This document shows, one piece after another, positions 43,497 through 51,925 of a stretch of DNA of 64,000 bases. This stretch comes from JAUXFK01 sp034189035 (lineage in GTDB: Bacteria > Desulfobacterota > UBA8473). The DNA is taken from contig JAXHVA010000009.1 of NCBI GenBank assembly GCA_034189035.1, forward strand, positions 1 through 64,000, in the 5' to 3' direction. Every line of letters begins with the position of its first letter. The first letter of the stretch is position 1. A program made the position numbers and the translations under genes. The notes beneath the pieces were generated by a model. That model had not been told where the DNA came from. It ran no database searches and saw nothing but the letters and a program-made list of their open reading frames with translations.

Positions 43497-43763
43497 ATGG
43501 AGGGCTTATTACTTTTAGAGTTAAATATCCCATTATACCAATTGGCCATGTTTGTTCTTTTAATAACCTTTTGCATGCTGTTTCAACGAAACAAATTAGG
43601 CCTAGCAGTTTCATACTTATTTGTTTTTTACTGGGGTTTCTTTTACAATATTGATAATATCTATAATTCATCCGATGAGCTCAGCTCTTTTGCTCTGTGG
43701 TACTTTTTAGCTGGGGTTGTGATCTTAATCCTAGCTGTTGTTTCTTTTTTCGGCAAAGATTAA
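43497..43763 (+). CDS. Small membrane protein, three predicted helices
   Basis: An 88-residue protein with AAAGGAGGAAGGT right before its ATG, so expression is likely. It has three hydrophobic segments (about residues 15-30, 35-50, 65-84) separated by short polar turns, including NIDNIYNSSDELSS, and ends FFGKD. No known family is recognised. It lies 76 bp before the first foldase gene on the same strand. Confidence 0.6.
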   Translation: MEGLLLLELNIPLYQLAMFVLLITFCMLFQRNKLGLAVSYLFVFYWGFFYNIDNIYNSSDELSSFALWYFLAGVVILILAVVSFFGKD

Positions 43764-43839
43764 AGGGACCCCTTAATATTCCCTCAATTTTACCGCATTT
43801 TCTCTAAACTGTCTCATTTTTTAAAGGGGTGTTTATCCA

Positions 43840-44775
43840 GTGAAAAAATGTCTAACCTTGCTTTTATGTCTATTTTTAATTTCCTCTCATATATCCTGTA
43901 AAAGAGGAAAAGAACAGATACTTGTAAAGATTGGCAATCAGATCATAACTGTTGATGAGTTTACCAAAGAGTTTGAGGAAGTCCGACAGGAGTATTTGAC
44001 TCTCAATACAAAAGACAATATATCATTTGGAGAATTGAAGGCCAGTTTTTTAAATGGACTTATAGAAAAAAAGATTCTACTAAATGAGGCAGAAAGACTT
44101 GGGATTAAAGTTACTGAAGACGAATTAAAAAATGAGATATCCCATATAAAGAAGGATTACCCTGAAAAGAGTTTTAATGAGACAATTATCAATGAATATG
44201 TGGACTATAAAGACTGGGAAAAAAGGATAAAAAAGAAGCTATTGATAGAAAAACTCATCAATAACATGATAAAATCTAAAATATCTATTGAAAATGAAGA
44301 GATAAAGAGATATTATGAGAAGAACATAAAGGAGTTCGACCTTCCAGAGCAGGTGAGAGCGTTTCAAATCGTAGTCGGTACAGAGGTAGAGGCACATGAA
44401 ATATTGAAGAGATTAAAAGACGGCGAGGATTTTGTAAAATTGGCGAAGGAGAAATCATTGAGTCCGGATAGCGAAGATGGAGGGGACTTGGGTTATTTTG
44501 GTCGGGGATATATGCCCCCAGAGTTCGATGAAGTAGTCTTTTCTCTTCCCATAGGACAGTTAAGCAAAGTCGTCAAAAGCCCTTATGGGTTTCATGTCTT
44601 TAAAGTAGAAGAAAAAAAAAAGGCGAGGAAAATGCTTCTTGACGAAGCCTATGACCAGATTGAGGAAAGGCTAAAAAAAGAAAGGACAGAAGAAGCATAT
44701 AATAGATGGTTTAAAAAAATAAAAAACATGATTCAGATTGAACTGGATCAGCAATTACTTACGGAGATTCAATAA
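43840..44775 (+). CDS. PpiC-type foldase lipoprotein (SurA/PrsA-like)
   Basis: A 311-residue exported peptidyl-prolyl isomerase. A GTG start leads into a signal peptide with lipobox ISSHISC (Cys 20), so it is probably a lipoprotein. A SurA_N-like helical part (about 30-150) is followed by one rotamase domain (about 160-262) with EVEAHEILKRLKDGEDFVKL, GGDLGYFGRGYMPPEF and SPYGFHVFKVEE. It should act as chaperone and isomerase for outer membrane or secreted proteins. The next gene, another foldase, begins just after its stop. Confidence 0.85.
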   Translation: MKKCLTLLLCLFLISSHISCKRGKEQILVKIGNQIITVDEFTKEFEEVRQEYLTLNTKDNISFGELKASFLNGLIEKKILLNEAERLGIKVTEDELKNEISHIKKDYPEKSFNETIINEYVDYKDWEKRIKKKLLIEKLINNMIKSKISIENEEIKRYYEKNIKEFDLPEQVRAFQIVVGTEVEAHEILKRLKDGEDFVKLAKEKSLSPDSEDGGDLGYFGRGYMPPEFDEVVFSLPIGQLSKVVKSPYGFHVFKVEEKKKARKMLLDEAYDQIEERLKKERTEEAYNRWFKKIKNMIQIELDQQLLTEIQ

Positions 44776-44779
44776 TAAG

Positions 44780-45781
44780 ATGTTTGGATCGATGAAAGTC
44801 AATAGAGTAAAACGAATCCTATCATTATCTTTTCTCTTTTTTTGGTTCGGTATTATTGTATTGAATACAAAAGTAACTGCAGAGATAATTGAAATGATTA
44901 TCGCCATTGTAAATGATGATATTATCACCCTTTCGGAGCTGAATGATGCAGTAGATTTATCCTTAAAGAACGCTGAAGGAAATCTAAACTCTATAAATAA
45001 AGATATGACTCAACAAGAGATTAAAAGAGAAATACTTGACAGACTGATTCAAGACAAGCTCATAGACCAAGAGGTAAAGAAGAGGTTGATAGTTGTTTCC
45101 GAAAGTGAGGTAGATAATGCTATAGATAATATAATGAGAGAGAATCATCTTACAAAGGAAGAATTGATTGAGAAATTGAAGTCCGATGGAATCGTCTTTG
45201 ATATGTATAAAGAGCAGATAAAACAAGAGATGGAGAGGATGAAAATTGTAGATTACCAAATTAAATCCAAGATCGTATTGAATGATGATGAACTGAGAGA
45301 GTATTATACGAGAAATATGCATAACTTCAAAGTGATGAAAGAGGTGAGAGTTCAGCATATCCTTCTTTCGATTCCTCGAGGCGCTGATGAAGCAAAATTC
45401 AATGAGGTTAATAGAAAGGCAAAAACACTCCTTTTAGAGATCAAAAACGGAGAAGACTTTGGAAAACTGGCAGAAATATATTCTCAAGGAGCCTCTGCAG
45501 ATTCAGGTGGGGATATGGGATGGTTCAAACGTGGAGAGCTGATACCATTTTTAGAAAAAGTCGTATTTAACCTGAAGATTGGAGAGGTGAGTAATATCAT
45601 CCGGAGTGATTTAGGCCTGCATATAATCAAGGTCATGGATGGAAAAGTAGAGGGATTTAAAACATTTGAAGAAGCCATAGAGCAAGTAAAAAGCGCCATT
45701 TACCAAAAAAGAGTGGAGGATTCATTCAAAGAATGGATCAAAGATTTAAAGGATAAATCTTTTATTAAGATAAACCTTTGA
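44780..45781 (+). CDS. SurA-like periplasmic peptidyl-prolyl isomerase
   Basis: A 333-residue foldase when started at the ATG at 44780 (another is at 44792); the frame is open upstream to 44738 inside the previous gene, which is less likely. An N-terminal signal or anchor segment (ILSLSFLFFWFGIIVL) precedes the SurA_N domain with IAIVNDDIITLSELNDAV, then one PpiC domain with VQHILLSIPRGADEAKF, GGDMGWFKRGELIPFLEKV and SDLGLHIIKVMDG. SurA guides outer-membrane proteins in the periplasm. Part of a two-gene foldase operon. Confidence 0.87.
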   Translation: MFGSMKVNRVKRILSLSFLFFWFGIIVLNTKVTAEIIEMIIAIVNDDIITLSELNDAVDLSLKNAEGNLNSINKDMTQQEIKREILDRLIQDKLIDQEVKKRLIVVSESEVDNAIDNIMRENHLTKEELIEKLKSDGIVFDMYKEQIKQEMERMKIVDYQIKSKIVLNDDELREYYTRNMHNFKVMKEVRVQHILLSIPRGADEAKFNEVNRKAKTLLLEIKNGEDFGKLAEIYSQGASADSGGDMGWFKRGELIPFLEKVVFNLKIGEVSNIIRSDLGLHIIKVMDGKVEGFKTFEEAIEQVKSAIYQKRVEDSFKEWIKDLKDKSFIKINL

Positions 45782-45883
45782 TAGAAGCTTCATCTATAGT
45801 ATTTTCCCCTTTTTTACACTCACTTTGATGATCAGAATTACACGCTTTAAAATCTGACCGTCGTCGAAGCCAGTAAAAGTTTT

Positions 45884-47233
45884 CTATTTTAAAGCGCTAA
45901 GATGATATAATTGTATATTCTTCATTTGTGTTGTAATCTCCTCCATATCAGGGATGAGACGTATCCCTTCGTGAAACAGTGTTTTCCCTGCTACCATATT
46001 AAAGATCACATCTTCATTTCTGGCTTCATCGACTAAATAGCTAAAGAGGTCTTCTGTCAAATGAATCGGTCGAGAAGGTTTAACTGCGATTACGTCGGCC
46101 TGTTTACCCACTTCCAATGATCCTACCTTATTCTCTACTTTTAACACCCTTGCTCCGCCCAATGTTGCAATTTCTAACATTTTTCGATGGAGAATCGTCT
46201 TTGCTGTGCCTGTTTTTTCCCATTGAGAAAGATAAAGCCTTCTCATCTCTTTAAAAAAATCCATATCCTCATTGCTCGCAAGGCTATCTGTACCTAAACC
46301 AACAGGTATACCTTTATTCATTAAATCGATTACAGGTGCAATACCGACCTTGAGATAAGAATTGCTTTGAGGACAATGAGCAACCGTCACATTATGATCT
46401 TTTAGTAGCGGAATATCTTCTCTATTTACTTGGACACTATGAGCTGCAATAAGCCCATCCAAAACACCCAATTGCTCGGCGTATCTCGTTGGTGACACTC
46501 CAGTGCCTTTTACGGGCAGATGGGCCCAACCCAGAAACTGCCTGTATTGTTGAGCCAGACCTCCTTTGCCATCCCTTACGTAAAGAGTCTCATCTTGAGA
46601 CTCCGCCAGATGCATTGAAAGAGGCAATCCCTCTCTTCTCGCCCATCTACTCAGTTTCTTTATTAAAAGCGGATGTACTGTATACAAAGAGTGAGGTGCA
46701 ATTCCTATATTGAGAAGACTCCCTTTGCATTCATCCTTCCAGAGTTCCACTTTATGGGTCACATTTACAATCGCATCATCTATTTTTGCCTCATCCATCT
46801 CTATAACTTCAGCAAAAACAATCCCCCTCAGACCCGATTCGCATAATGCCTTTAGGTTTGGAGATCTCGTTGCGATGTCACCAATGCATGTGATACCAGA
46901 TTTAATGGACATACACGCACCAAAAGAGGCTGAAATCTCCCAATCTTTCAATGAGAGCTTCCTGGCCTTCTCAATGAGTTGAAGTATCCATGGGGTAAAT
47001 GGTGAGGGTTTAATAAGGCCATGAAGCACACTGAGCTCAATGTGGGTATGAGTATTCACAAAACCGGGCATAATAACAGCCTGTCCAAAATCGATCTCAC
47101 ATTCTCTTGGGAGATCCTTTTTAAGCTCTTCCCTTGTTCCCAATCGCGTAATCGTATCGTCTGAGATATGGAGGGCTCCATTTAATATAGGCTCACCAAT
47201 GATAGGTATGACCCACTTTGCGCAGAGTAACAT
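45884..47233 (-). CDS. Amidohydrolase of the MTA/SAH/aminofutalosine deaminase family
   Basis: A 449-residue zinc-dependent deaminase. Metal ligands are visible: GFVNTHTHIELS (two His) near residue 62, MHLAES near 210 (His), IAAHSVQV near 265 (His) and LGTDSLASN near 320 (Asp). Family members deaminate S-adenosylhomocysteine, methylthioadenosine, 5'-deoxyadenosine or 6-amino-6-deoxyfutalosine (MqnX). The position at the end of a mqnE-mqnA-mqnC cluster argues for aminofutalosine to futalosine; this is inference from context. It sits 33 bp after the MTAP-like gene. Confidence 0.85.
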   Translation of the reverse strand: MLLCAKWVIPIIGEPILNGALHISDDTITRLGTREELKKDLPRECEIDFGQAVIMPGFVNTHTHIELSVLHGLIKPSPFTPWILQLIEKARKLSLKDWEISASFGACMSIKSGITCIGDIATRSPNLKALCESGLRGIVFAEVIEMDEAKIDDAIVNVTHKVELWKDECKGSLLNIGIAPHSLYTVHPLLIKKLSRWARREGLPLSMHLAESQDETLYVRDGKGGLAQQYRQFLGWAHLPVKGTGVSPTRYAEQLGVLDGLIAAHSVQVNREDIPLLKDHNVTVAHCPQSNSYLKVGIAPVIDLMNKGIPVGLGTDSLASNEDMDFFKEMRRLYLSQWEKTGTAKTILHRKMLEIATLGGARVLKVENKVGSLEVGKQADVIAVKPSRPIHLTEDLFSYLVDEARNEDVIFNMVAGKTLFHEGIRLIPDMEEITTQMKNIQLYHLSALK

Positions 47234-47266
47234 ATTGTTTTCACAAAAGTACTTTGATGATCGAAG

Positions 47267-48118
47267 TTATTCTTCCCTGAGTAATGTTTCTTTTCTAAAC
47301 TCCATACAACCACACACCCTCTTTGCATCTATTAATTCGTTCAACGCATCAATAATAATATGGCCGATTTTTTTCGATTCCTGATAGAAGATGTCCTTAA
47401 GTTCATCATGATCCCAATCTTTTACTACTCCTTCCGCATAATTCACGACCATATAAACCCCAGCGTAACATGCCCCAATATCCCGCGCCAGGTAGACTTC
47501 CGGAGCCAGGCTCTGACCCACGATATCGGCACCCCACTGTCTCATCATAGAAATTTCTGCCCAGCTCTCAAATCGATACCCCTCTGTAACCAGATATACT
47601 CCTCTTTCAAATATTCTTCCCATATGATGTTTTCCAGATGAGTCCAACAAAGCCCGATGGATTTGGGGACAGATGGGTTGGCGCATAATGAGAAGATGCT
47701 CGCCAACAACACTGGTATCCTTTCGAGTGGAAAAGTCGATGAAATCATTGGGGATAACAATATCTCTTGGATTAAGTAGCTGATTTATACTCCCCACTCC
47801 TCCTTCGGCAAGGATCATCTTTACTCCGGCTTCTTTGAGTATCCAAAATACCTGTTTGGAGGCACAGGCCCTACTGTCTCCCCTTCGCCAACCGTGCATT
47901 TTACACGTGAGAACTCCGCTGCTCTTTATTTCAAATAACGTAAAGGCGGGGCTCTCACCATATGGGGTCCTGAAGGTGAGGCCACTTTGTAATACCTGAA
48001 TGTCTCCTCTTTTCAGATCTTCTGGAAATCCTATGGAGAAAGTACCTGACCCACCGATAACAGCGAATTTTACTTTTGGAATCTTCTTTATTATTTTTCT
48101 GCTGATAAAAACTTTCAC
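47267..48118 (-). CDS. MTAP/PNP-like nucleoside enzyme, predicted futalosine-cleaving
   Basis: A 283-residue NP-I family protein aligned to methylthioadenosine phosphorylase: AVIGGSGTFSIG near residue 19, GGVGSINQLLNPRDIVIP near 106, EGYRFESWAEISMMRQWGAD (here 20) near 180 and PEVYLARDIGACYAG. Compared with human MTAP the Asp220-Tyr-Asp222 that bind adenine read Asn-Tyr-Ala (VVNYAEG), a 6-oxopurine-type site, and the phosphate residues Arg60-His61 and Thr93 are not conserved (KMHGWRR, EGGVGS). It starts with GTG 3 bp after mqnC. Role predicted: cleavage of futalosine, possibly by hydrolysis. Confidence 0.8.
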   Translation of the reverse strand: MKVFISRKIIKKIPKVKFAVIGGSGTFSIGFPEDLKRGDIQVLQSGLTFRTPYGESPAFTLFEIKSSGVLTCKMHGWRRGDSRACASKQVFWILKEAGVKMILAEGGVGSINQLLNPRDIVIPNDFIDFSTRKDTSVVGEHLLIMRQPICPQIHRALLDSSGKHHMGRIFERGVYLVTEGYRFESWAEISMMRQWGADIVGQSLAPEVYLARDIGACYAGVYMVVNYAEGVVKDWDHDELKDIFYQESKKIGHIIIDALNELIDAKRVCGCMEFRKETLLREE

Positions 48119-48121
48119 CCC

Positions 48122-49189
48122 CTAAAACACTGCCAGTTTCTCGTATTTTGTATTTCTCTTGACAGCCTTTTTACCACACGCCTTAATGAGTTTGATCATC
48201 TCATCTTCTGACATCTTATAAGATACCCCGGCTGCCTTGACTACGTTCTCCTCAATCATTATACTTCCAAGATCATTTGCTCCGAAACAGAGGGTAATCT
48301 GTCCGATCTCCTTTCCTTGCGTGACCCATGACCCTTGGATATTCTCAAAATTATCCAGAAAGATTCTGGAGATAGCGAGAGTTTTGAGGTAGTCAACAGA
48401 TGAAGTGACCCTGCCACCGAGTTCAGTATTATTCGGTTGAAACGTCCATGGGATAAAGGCCCGAAATCCCCCTGTTCGATCCTGTACGTCCCTCAATTTT
48501 AACAGATGAGCAGCTCTGTCCTCAAAGGCCTCTATGCTTCCCAACATCATGGTAGCTGTGGTTTTCATCCCCATACGATGTGCCTCTTTCATCACATCAA
48601 GCCAGTTATCGGAGCGGATCTTATTCGGGCTGATCTTTGCCCTAACATGATCTACAAGGATTTCAGCACCTCCTCCTGGAAGGGAGTCAAGGCCTGCATC
48701 ATGAAGCCTTTTAAGGGTTTTCCTGATCGAAAGTGAGGAGACTCTTGCGATGTGAAGGATTTCAGGTGGCGAAAAGGAATGGATATGTACATTATATCTA
48801 TTTTTTATACAAGACAATAGATCAGTAAAGTAGGTGATGTTAAGGTCAGGGTGGAGGCCACCCTGGAGCATTATCTGGGTACCATTTAAGGCAATGGTCT
48901 CTTCTATCTTTTTGAAGATCTCTTCTTTATTCAAAACATACGCCTCCGGGTCTTCCTCTTCTCTATAAAAAGCACAGAATTTGCATCTGCTTGAACATAT
49001 ATTCGTATAGTTTATGTTTCGATCGATAATGTAAGATGCCTCATCTTCGTTATGAAATCTTCTTAAGACCTGGTTCGCAATCTGACCGAGAAGGAGGAGT
49101 TCTCCTTTTTGAAACAGTATAAGGACCTCTTTTTCAGAGATTCTCTGCCCTTTTACAAATCGTCCTAAAATATCTTCGGCTTCTGCCAT
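48122..49189 (-). CDS. mqnC: Cyclic dehypoxanthinyl futalosine synthase (radical SAM)
   Basis: A 355-residue radical SAM enzyme. The cluster motif CSSRCKFCAFYREEED is near residue 62, preceded by IIDRNINYTNI. Further family signatures: NGTQIMLQGGLHPDL near 99, FSPPEILHI, AGLDSLPGGGAEIL and FIPWTFQPNNTELGG. These match MqnC rather than its paralogue MqnE. MqnC cyclises dehypoxanthinyl futalosine in menaquinone synthesis. It begins directly at the mqnA stop. Confidence 0.92.
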   Translation of the reverse strand: MAEAEDILGRFVKGQRISEKEVLILFQKGELLLLGQIANQVLRRFHNEDEASYIIDRNINYTNICSSRCKFCAFYREEEDPEAYVLNKEEIFKKIEETIALNGTQIMLQGGLHPDLNITYFTDLLSCIKNRYNVHIHSFSPPEILHIARVSSLSIRKTLKRLHDAGLDSLPGGGAEILVDHVRAKISPNKIRSDNWLDVMKEAHRMGMKTTATMMLGSIEAFEDRAAHLLKLRDVQDRTGGFRAFIPWTFQPNNTELGGRVTSSVDYLKTLAISRIFLDNFENIQGSWVTQGKEIGQITLCFGANDLGSIMIEENVVKAAGVSYKMSEDEMIKLIKACGKKAVKRNTKYEKLAVF

Positions 49190-50014
49190 TTAAACCTCAA
49201 CAAATTCCAACTCTGGAACCATCGTAAGAAAGCCATGGGCCGTTGCTTTTTTATAAAAACAAAGCAGCCCCTCCTGGTAATCCCTATCAAAGCAAAACCT
49301 CAAACTCATAAAGTAATCTCTTAAGAAATCTTTTGGAAAGATCTCCCACCTCGATGCCTTTTGAGCTATTTGGTCAATATCCTTAAGGCTCGATTCCATT
49401 GATATATGAAGAGAGTCATAGACCTCTTTAACAACATGAGGGTTCTCTTTTGCAAATTCCTTTCTTACTACCCAAACAGCATAGACCATCTTCTTTCCTG
49501 TTAACCTCTTCCATTCACTCCCCAAATCGAGCATGACAAGATCCTGTTGGTTAAAAAGGGCCCTCAGCGCATCGTCACCGATGAGCAAGGCTGCCTCTGC
49601 TTCACTCAGCATAATCGGCAAGTTAGGGGGGCAGGTGAAGTAATCCGGCTCTACGCAATAGGCTTCCTTCAGCACTATCTGAACCAGAGCCTGGGAAGTT
49701 GCAGATGTATTCGTAAGTGCAACCTTCTTCCTTTCTAGTCTTTCTGGGGGCACCTTACTGATCAGAAGGATGCTCTTTACTTCTTCATCGGAGCTTACTG
49801 TAAGGGTCGGCAGGAGGTAAAACCTATCGTGATTTCTTGCATATTCTATGGAAGAGATCGGACCTATATCGAGTTTTCCTTTGACAAGAAGGCTGTTTAG
49901 TTCTGAGGGAGTGCCTTTAACAAGATCCATATCCAATATGGCATTGTTGTTTACAATAGCATAATACAGAGGAAGACAGTTTAAGAACTGAATATGTCCA
50001 ATCCTAGGACGCAT
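49190..50014 (-). CDS. mqnA: Chorismate dehydratase MqnA
   Basis: A 274-residue protein with the periplasmic-binding-protein-like fold of MqnA. RIGHIQFLNCLPLYYAI at the N-terminus, GTPSELNSLLVKGKLDIGPI near 36, ALTNTSATSQALV near 100 and LLIGDDALRA near 142 are typical. It makes 3-enolpyruvylbenzoate from chorismate, the first step of the futalosine pathway. No signal peptide, so cytoplasmic. It lies between mqnE and mqnC. Confidence 0.92.
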   Translation of the reverse strand: MRPRIGHIQFLNCLPLYYAIVNNNAILDMDLVKGTPSELNSLLVKGKLDIGPISSIEYARNHDRFYLLPTLTVSSDEEVKSILLISKVPPERLERKKVALTNTSATSQALVQIVLKEAYCVEPDYFTCPPNLPIMLSEAEAALLIGDDALRALFNQQDLVMLDLGSEWKRLTGKKMVYAVWVVRKEFAKENPHVVKEVYDSLHISMESSLKDIDQIAQKASRWEIFPKDFLRDYFMSLRFCFDRDYQEGLLCFYKKATAHGFLTMVPELEFVEV

Positions 50015-50026
50015 AAAAACCCAGAA

Positions 50027-51160
50027 TTACTGGTAAATATTAATTTTATTATATAATGTATCTCTTTCTACAGGAACTCGACCCATCTCTTTAATCAACC
50101 GGATGAGTTCGTTTTTTTCGATAGATTTTTCTGTTTTTGCCCCAGCGGCATGGGTGATCTTTTCCTCTACAATTGTTCCATCGAGATCATCAACCCCAAA
50201 ATCTATAGATAACTGCGAAACATTCAAGCCGGTCATTATCCAAAAGGCCTTGATGTGGTTAAAATTATCGAGCATCAACCTTGCGATGGCAAGCATCTTC
50301 AAGTCTTCAAAGGCAGATGGCTTTTGAATATCTGAAAGTGCAGTATGAAGAGGGTGGAATGAAAGCGGTATGAAGGATTGAAAGCCATGGGTTTCATCCT
50401 GAAGCTCTCGAAGTGTAAGGAGATGATCGATCCGATCTTCCAATGTCTCAATATGACCATAAAGCATGGTCGCATTTGATTTAAATCCCAAATGATGAGC
50501 AGTCCTCATAACCTGGAGCCATTCAATACCTGAGGCCTTTCTGGGGCAAATCCTGGATCGGATTTCAGGGTTAAATATCTCTGCCCCTCCGCCCGGCAAT
50601 GACCCAAGTCCTGCGTTCTTCAAAGCCTTCAGGACTTCTTCGATAGAAAGCCCAGAGATTTCAGAAAAATAATGTATTTCCACAGCAGTAAATGCTTGAA
50701 TATGGACATTCGGCAGCGCCTCTTTGAGTCGCTTAATCACCTCTATATAATAATCGAAGGGAAGATCCGGATGAAGCCCGGAAACTACATGAAGCTCCGT
50801 GATTCCAAGAGGAACAGCATCGAGTGCATCCTGAACGACCTGATCGATGCTCATGGTGTAGGCATCGGTATCCTCTCTGTCTCTGGAAAAGGCACAGAAT
50901 TTGCATCTCGATATACAGATATTGGTGAGATTGATGTGTCTGTTTACATTGAAGAATACGAGGTTTTTGTTCTTCCTCTCATTCACATACCTTGCCAAAT
51001 ATCCCAAAAAAAGGATATTGTTGCTGTTCATAAGAACCATACCGTCTTCTTTTGAAAGGCGTCTTTCATCGAAGACCTTGTCTGCGATTTCAGCTAGACC
51101 TCTATCTTGAAACAGGGTGGTCATCTTTTTTCTATTTAAAGGATATGGTTCTTCTTTCAA
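50027..51160 (-). CDS. mqnE: Aminofutalosine synthase (radical SAM)
   Basis: A 377-residue radical SAM enzyme. The cluster motif CISRCKFCAFSRDRED lies near residue 82 after VNRHINLTNI. ITELHVVSGLHPDLPFDYY, QAFTAVEIHYFSE, AGLGSLPGGGAEIF, NATMLYGHIETLEDR and FIPLSFHPLHT are MqnE signatures. It joins 3-enolpyruvylbenzoate with SAM's 5'-deoxyadenosyl group to give 6-amino-6-deoxyfutalosine. First mqn gene; only 64 bp after the PIG-L deacetylase gene. Confidence 0.92.
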   Translation of the reverse strand: MKEEPYPLNRKKMTTLFQDRGLAEIADKVFDERRLSKEDGMVLMNSNNILFLGYLARYVNERKNKNLVFFNVNRHINLTNICISRCKFCAFSRDREDTDAYTMSIDQVVQDALDAVPLGITELHVVSGLHPDLPFDYYIEVIKRLKEALPNVHIQAFTAVEIHYFSEISGLSIEEVLKALKNAGLGSLPGGGAEIFNPEIRSRICPRKASGIEWLQVMRTAHHLGFKSNATMLYGHIETLEDRIDHLLTLRELQDETHGFQSFIPLSFHPLHTALSDIQKPSAFEDLKMLAIARLMLDNFNHIKAFWIMTGLNVSQLSIDFGVDDLDGTIVEEKITHAAGAKTEKSIEKNELIRLIKEMGRVPVERDTLYNKINIYQ

Positions 51161-51224
51161 TCGAGTCTATCTTCTTGTTTGTATCCACCCAGGTTTATGG
51201 ATGAAAGTCTTATGATTTTAACCT

Positions 51225-51902
51225 TTACAGTACGATCCTTTTAAATATCTCTCCATATTCTATATTGCCCTTCTTACCGAAATCTCGGGCCATTGCTGTT
51301 ATCATCTCTCTCCAATTCTCATGAATCTCAATCTGGCTTTGATGCTTTTCTAATGCTTGCAGTTTCAAGTCCAGGGTATCTGTAATATCTATAAACAGAT
51401 CCGGTTTTTCTGGGAAGGTAAAGTAAATCTCGCGAGGAGAATGGGCATCAAACCCTGCATTCGTCTGGGCAGGGAGAAAGAGGTGGTCTCTAGATGCAAC
51501 GACTGCATCGGAAGTCGTATACCCCACTGCCCTGTGATCCGGATGCAACAAATATGGTCTCCAGGGATCATGAGTAACTATGATATGGGGTTTGTATTGA
51601 CGAATAAGCAGTGCAAGTTCACTTCGAAAGGCAAGAGTGACCTCGAGTTCTCCATCTCTATGTCGAAGAAATGTTACGCTCTTGACTCCCAGTACCTGAG
51701 CTGCTTTACGCTGCTCATCCTCTCTTGTCTCAGCCAGAAGATGTGGGGATACATCCTTATCTTTGCTTCCCTTATCACCATTGGTACAGATTACATAGCG
51801 GACTTCCTTGCCTTCTTTTACCCATTTAGCAACTGTACCACCACATCCAAGCTCTGCATCGTCAGGATGTGCCATTATTGCCATTATACTGTTAAGTTCC
51901 AT
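51225..51902 (-). CDS. PIG-L family N-acetylglucosamine deacetylase (MshB/BshB-like)
   Basis: A 225-residue zinc deacetylase of the PIG-L/LmbE family. Zinc ligands and catalytic Asp are in MAHPDDAELGCGG at residues 10-22, and the third ligand in LLHPDHRAVG near 128. Relatives deacetylate GlcNAc-inositol (MshB), GlcNAc-malate (BshB) or other GlcNAc conjugates. It follows, by 23 bp, a glycosyltransferase gene and is the third gene of an acyltransferase-glycosyltransferase-deacetylase series. The natural acceptor is unknown. Confidence 0.87.
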   Translation of the reverse strand: MELNSIMAIMAHPDDAELGCGGTVAKWVKEGKEVRYVICTNGDKGSKDKDVSPHLLAETREDEQRKAAQVLGVKSVTFLRHRDGELEVTLAFRSELALLIRQYKPHIIVTHDPWRPYLLHPDHRAVGYTTSDAVVASRDHLFLPAQTNAGFDAHSPREIYFTFPEKPDLFIDITDTLDLKLQALEKHQSQIEIHENWREMITAMARDFGKKGNIEYGEIFKRIVL

Positions 51903-51925
51903 AAATTCAACCTTTTTTGGGTTTT

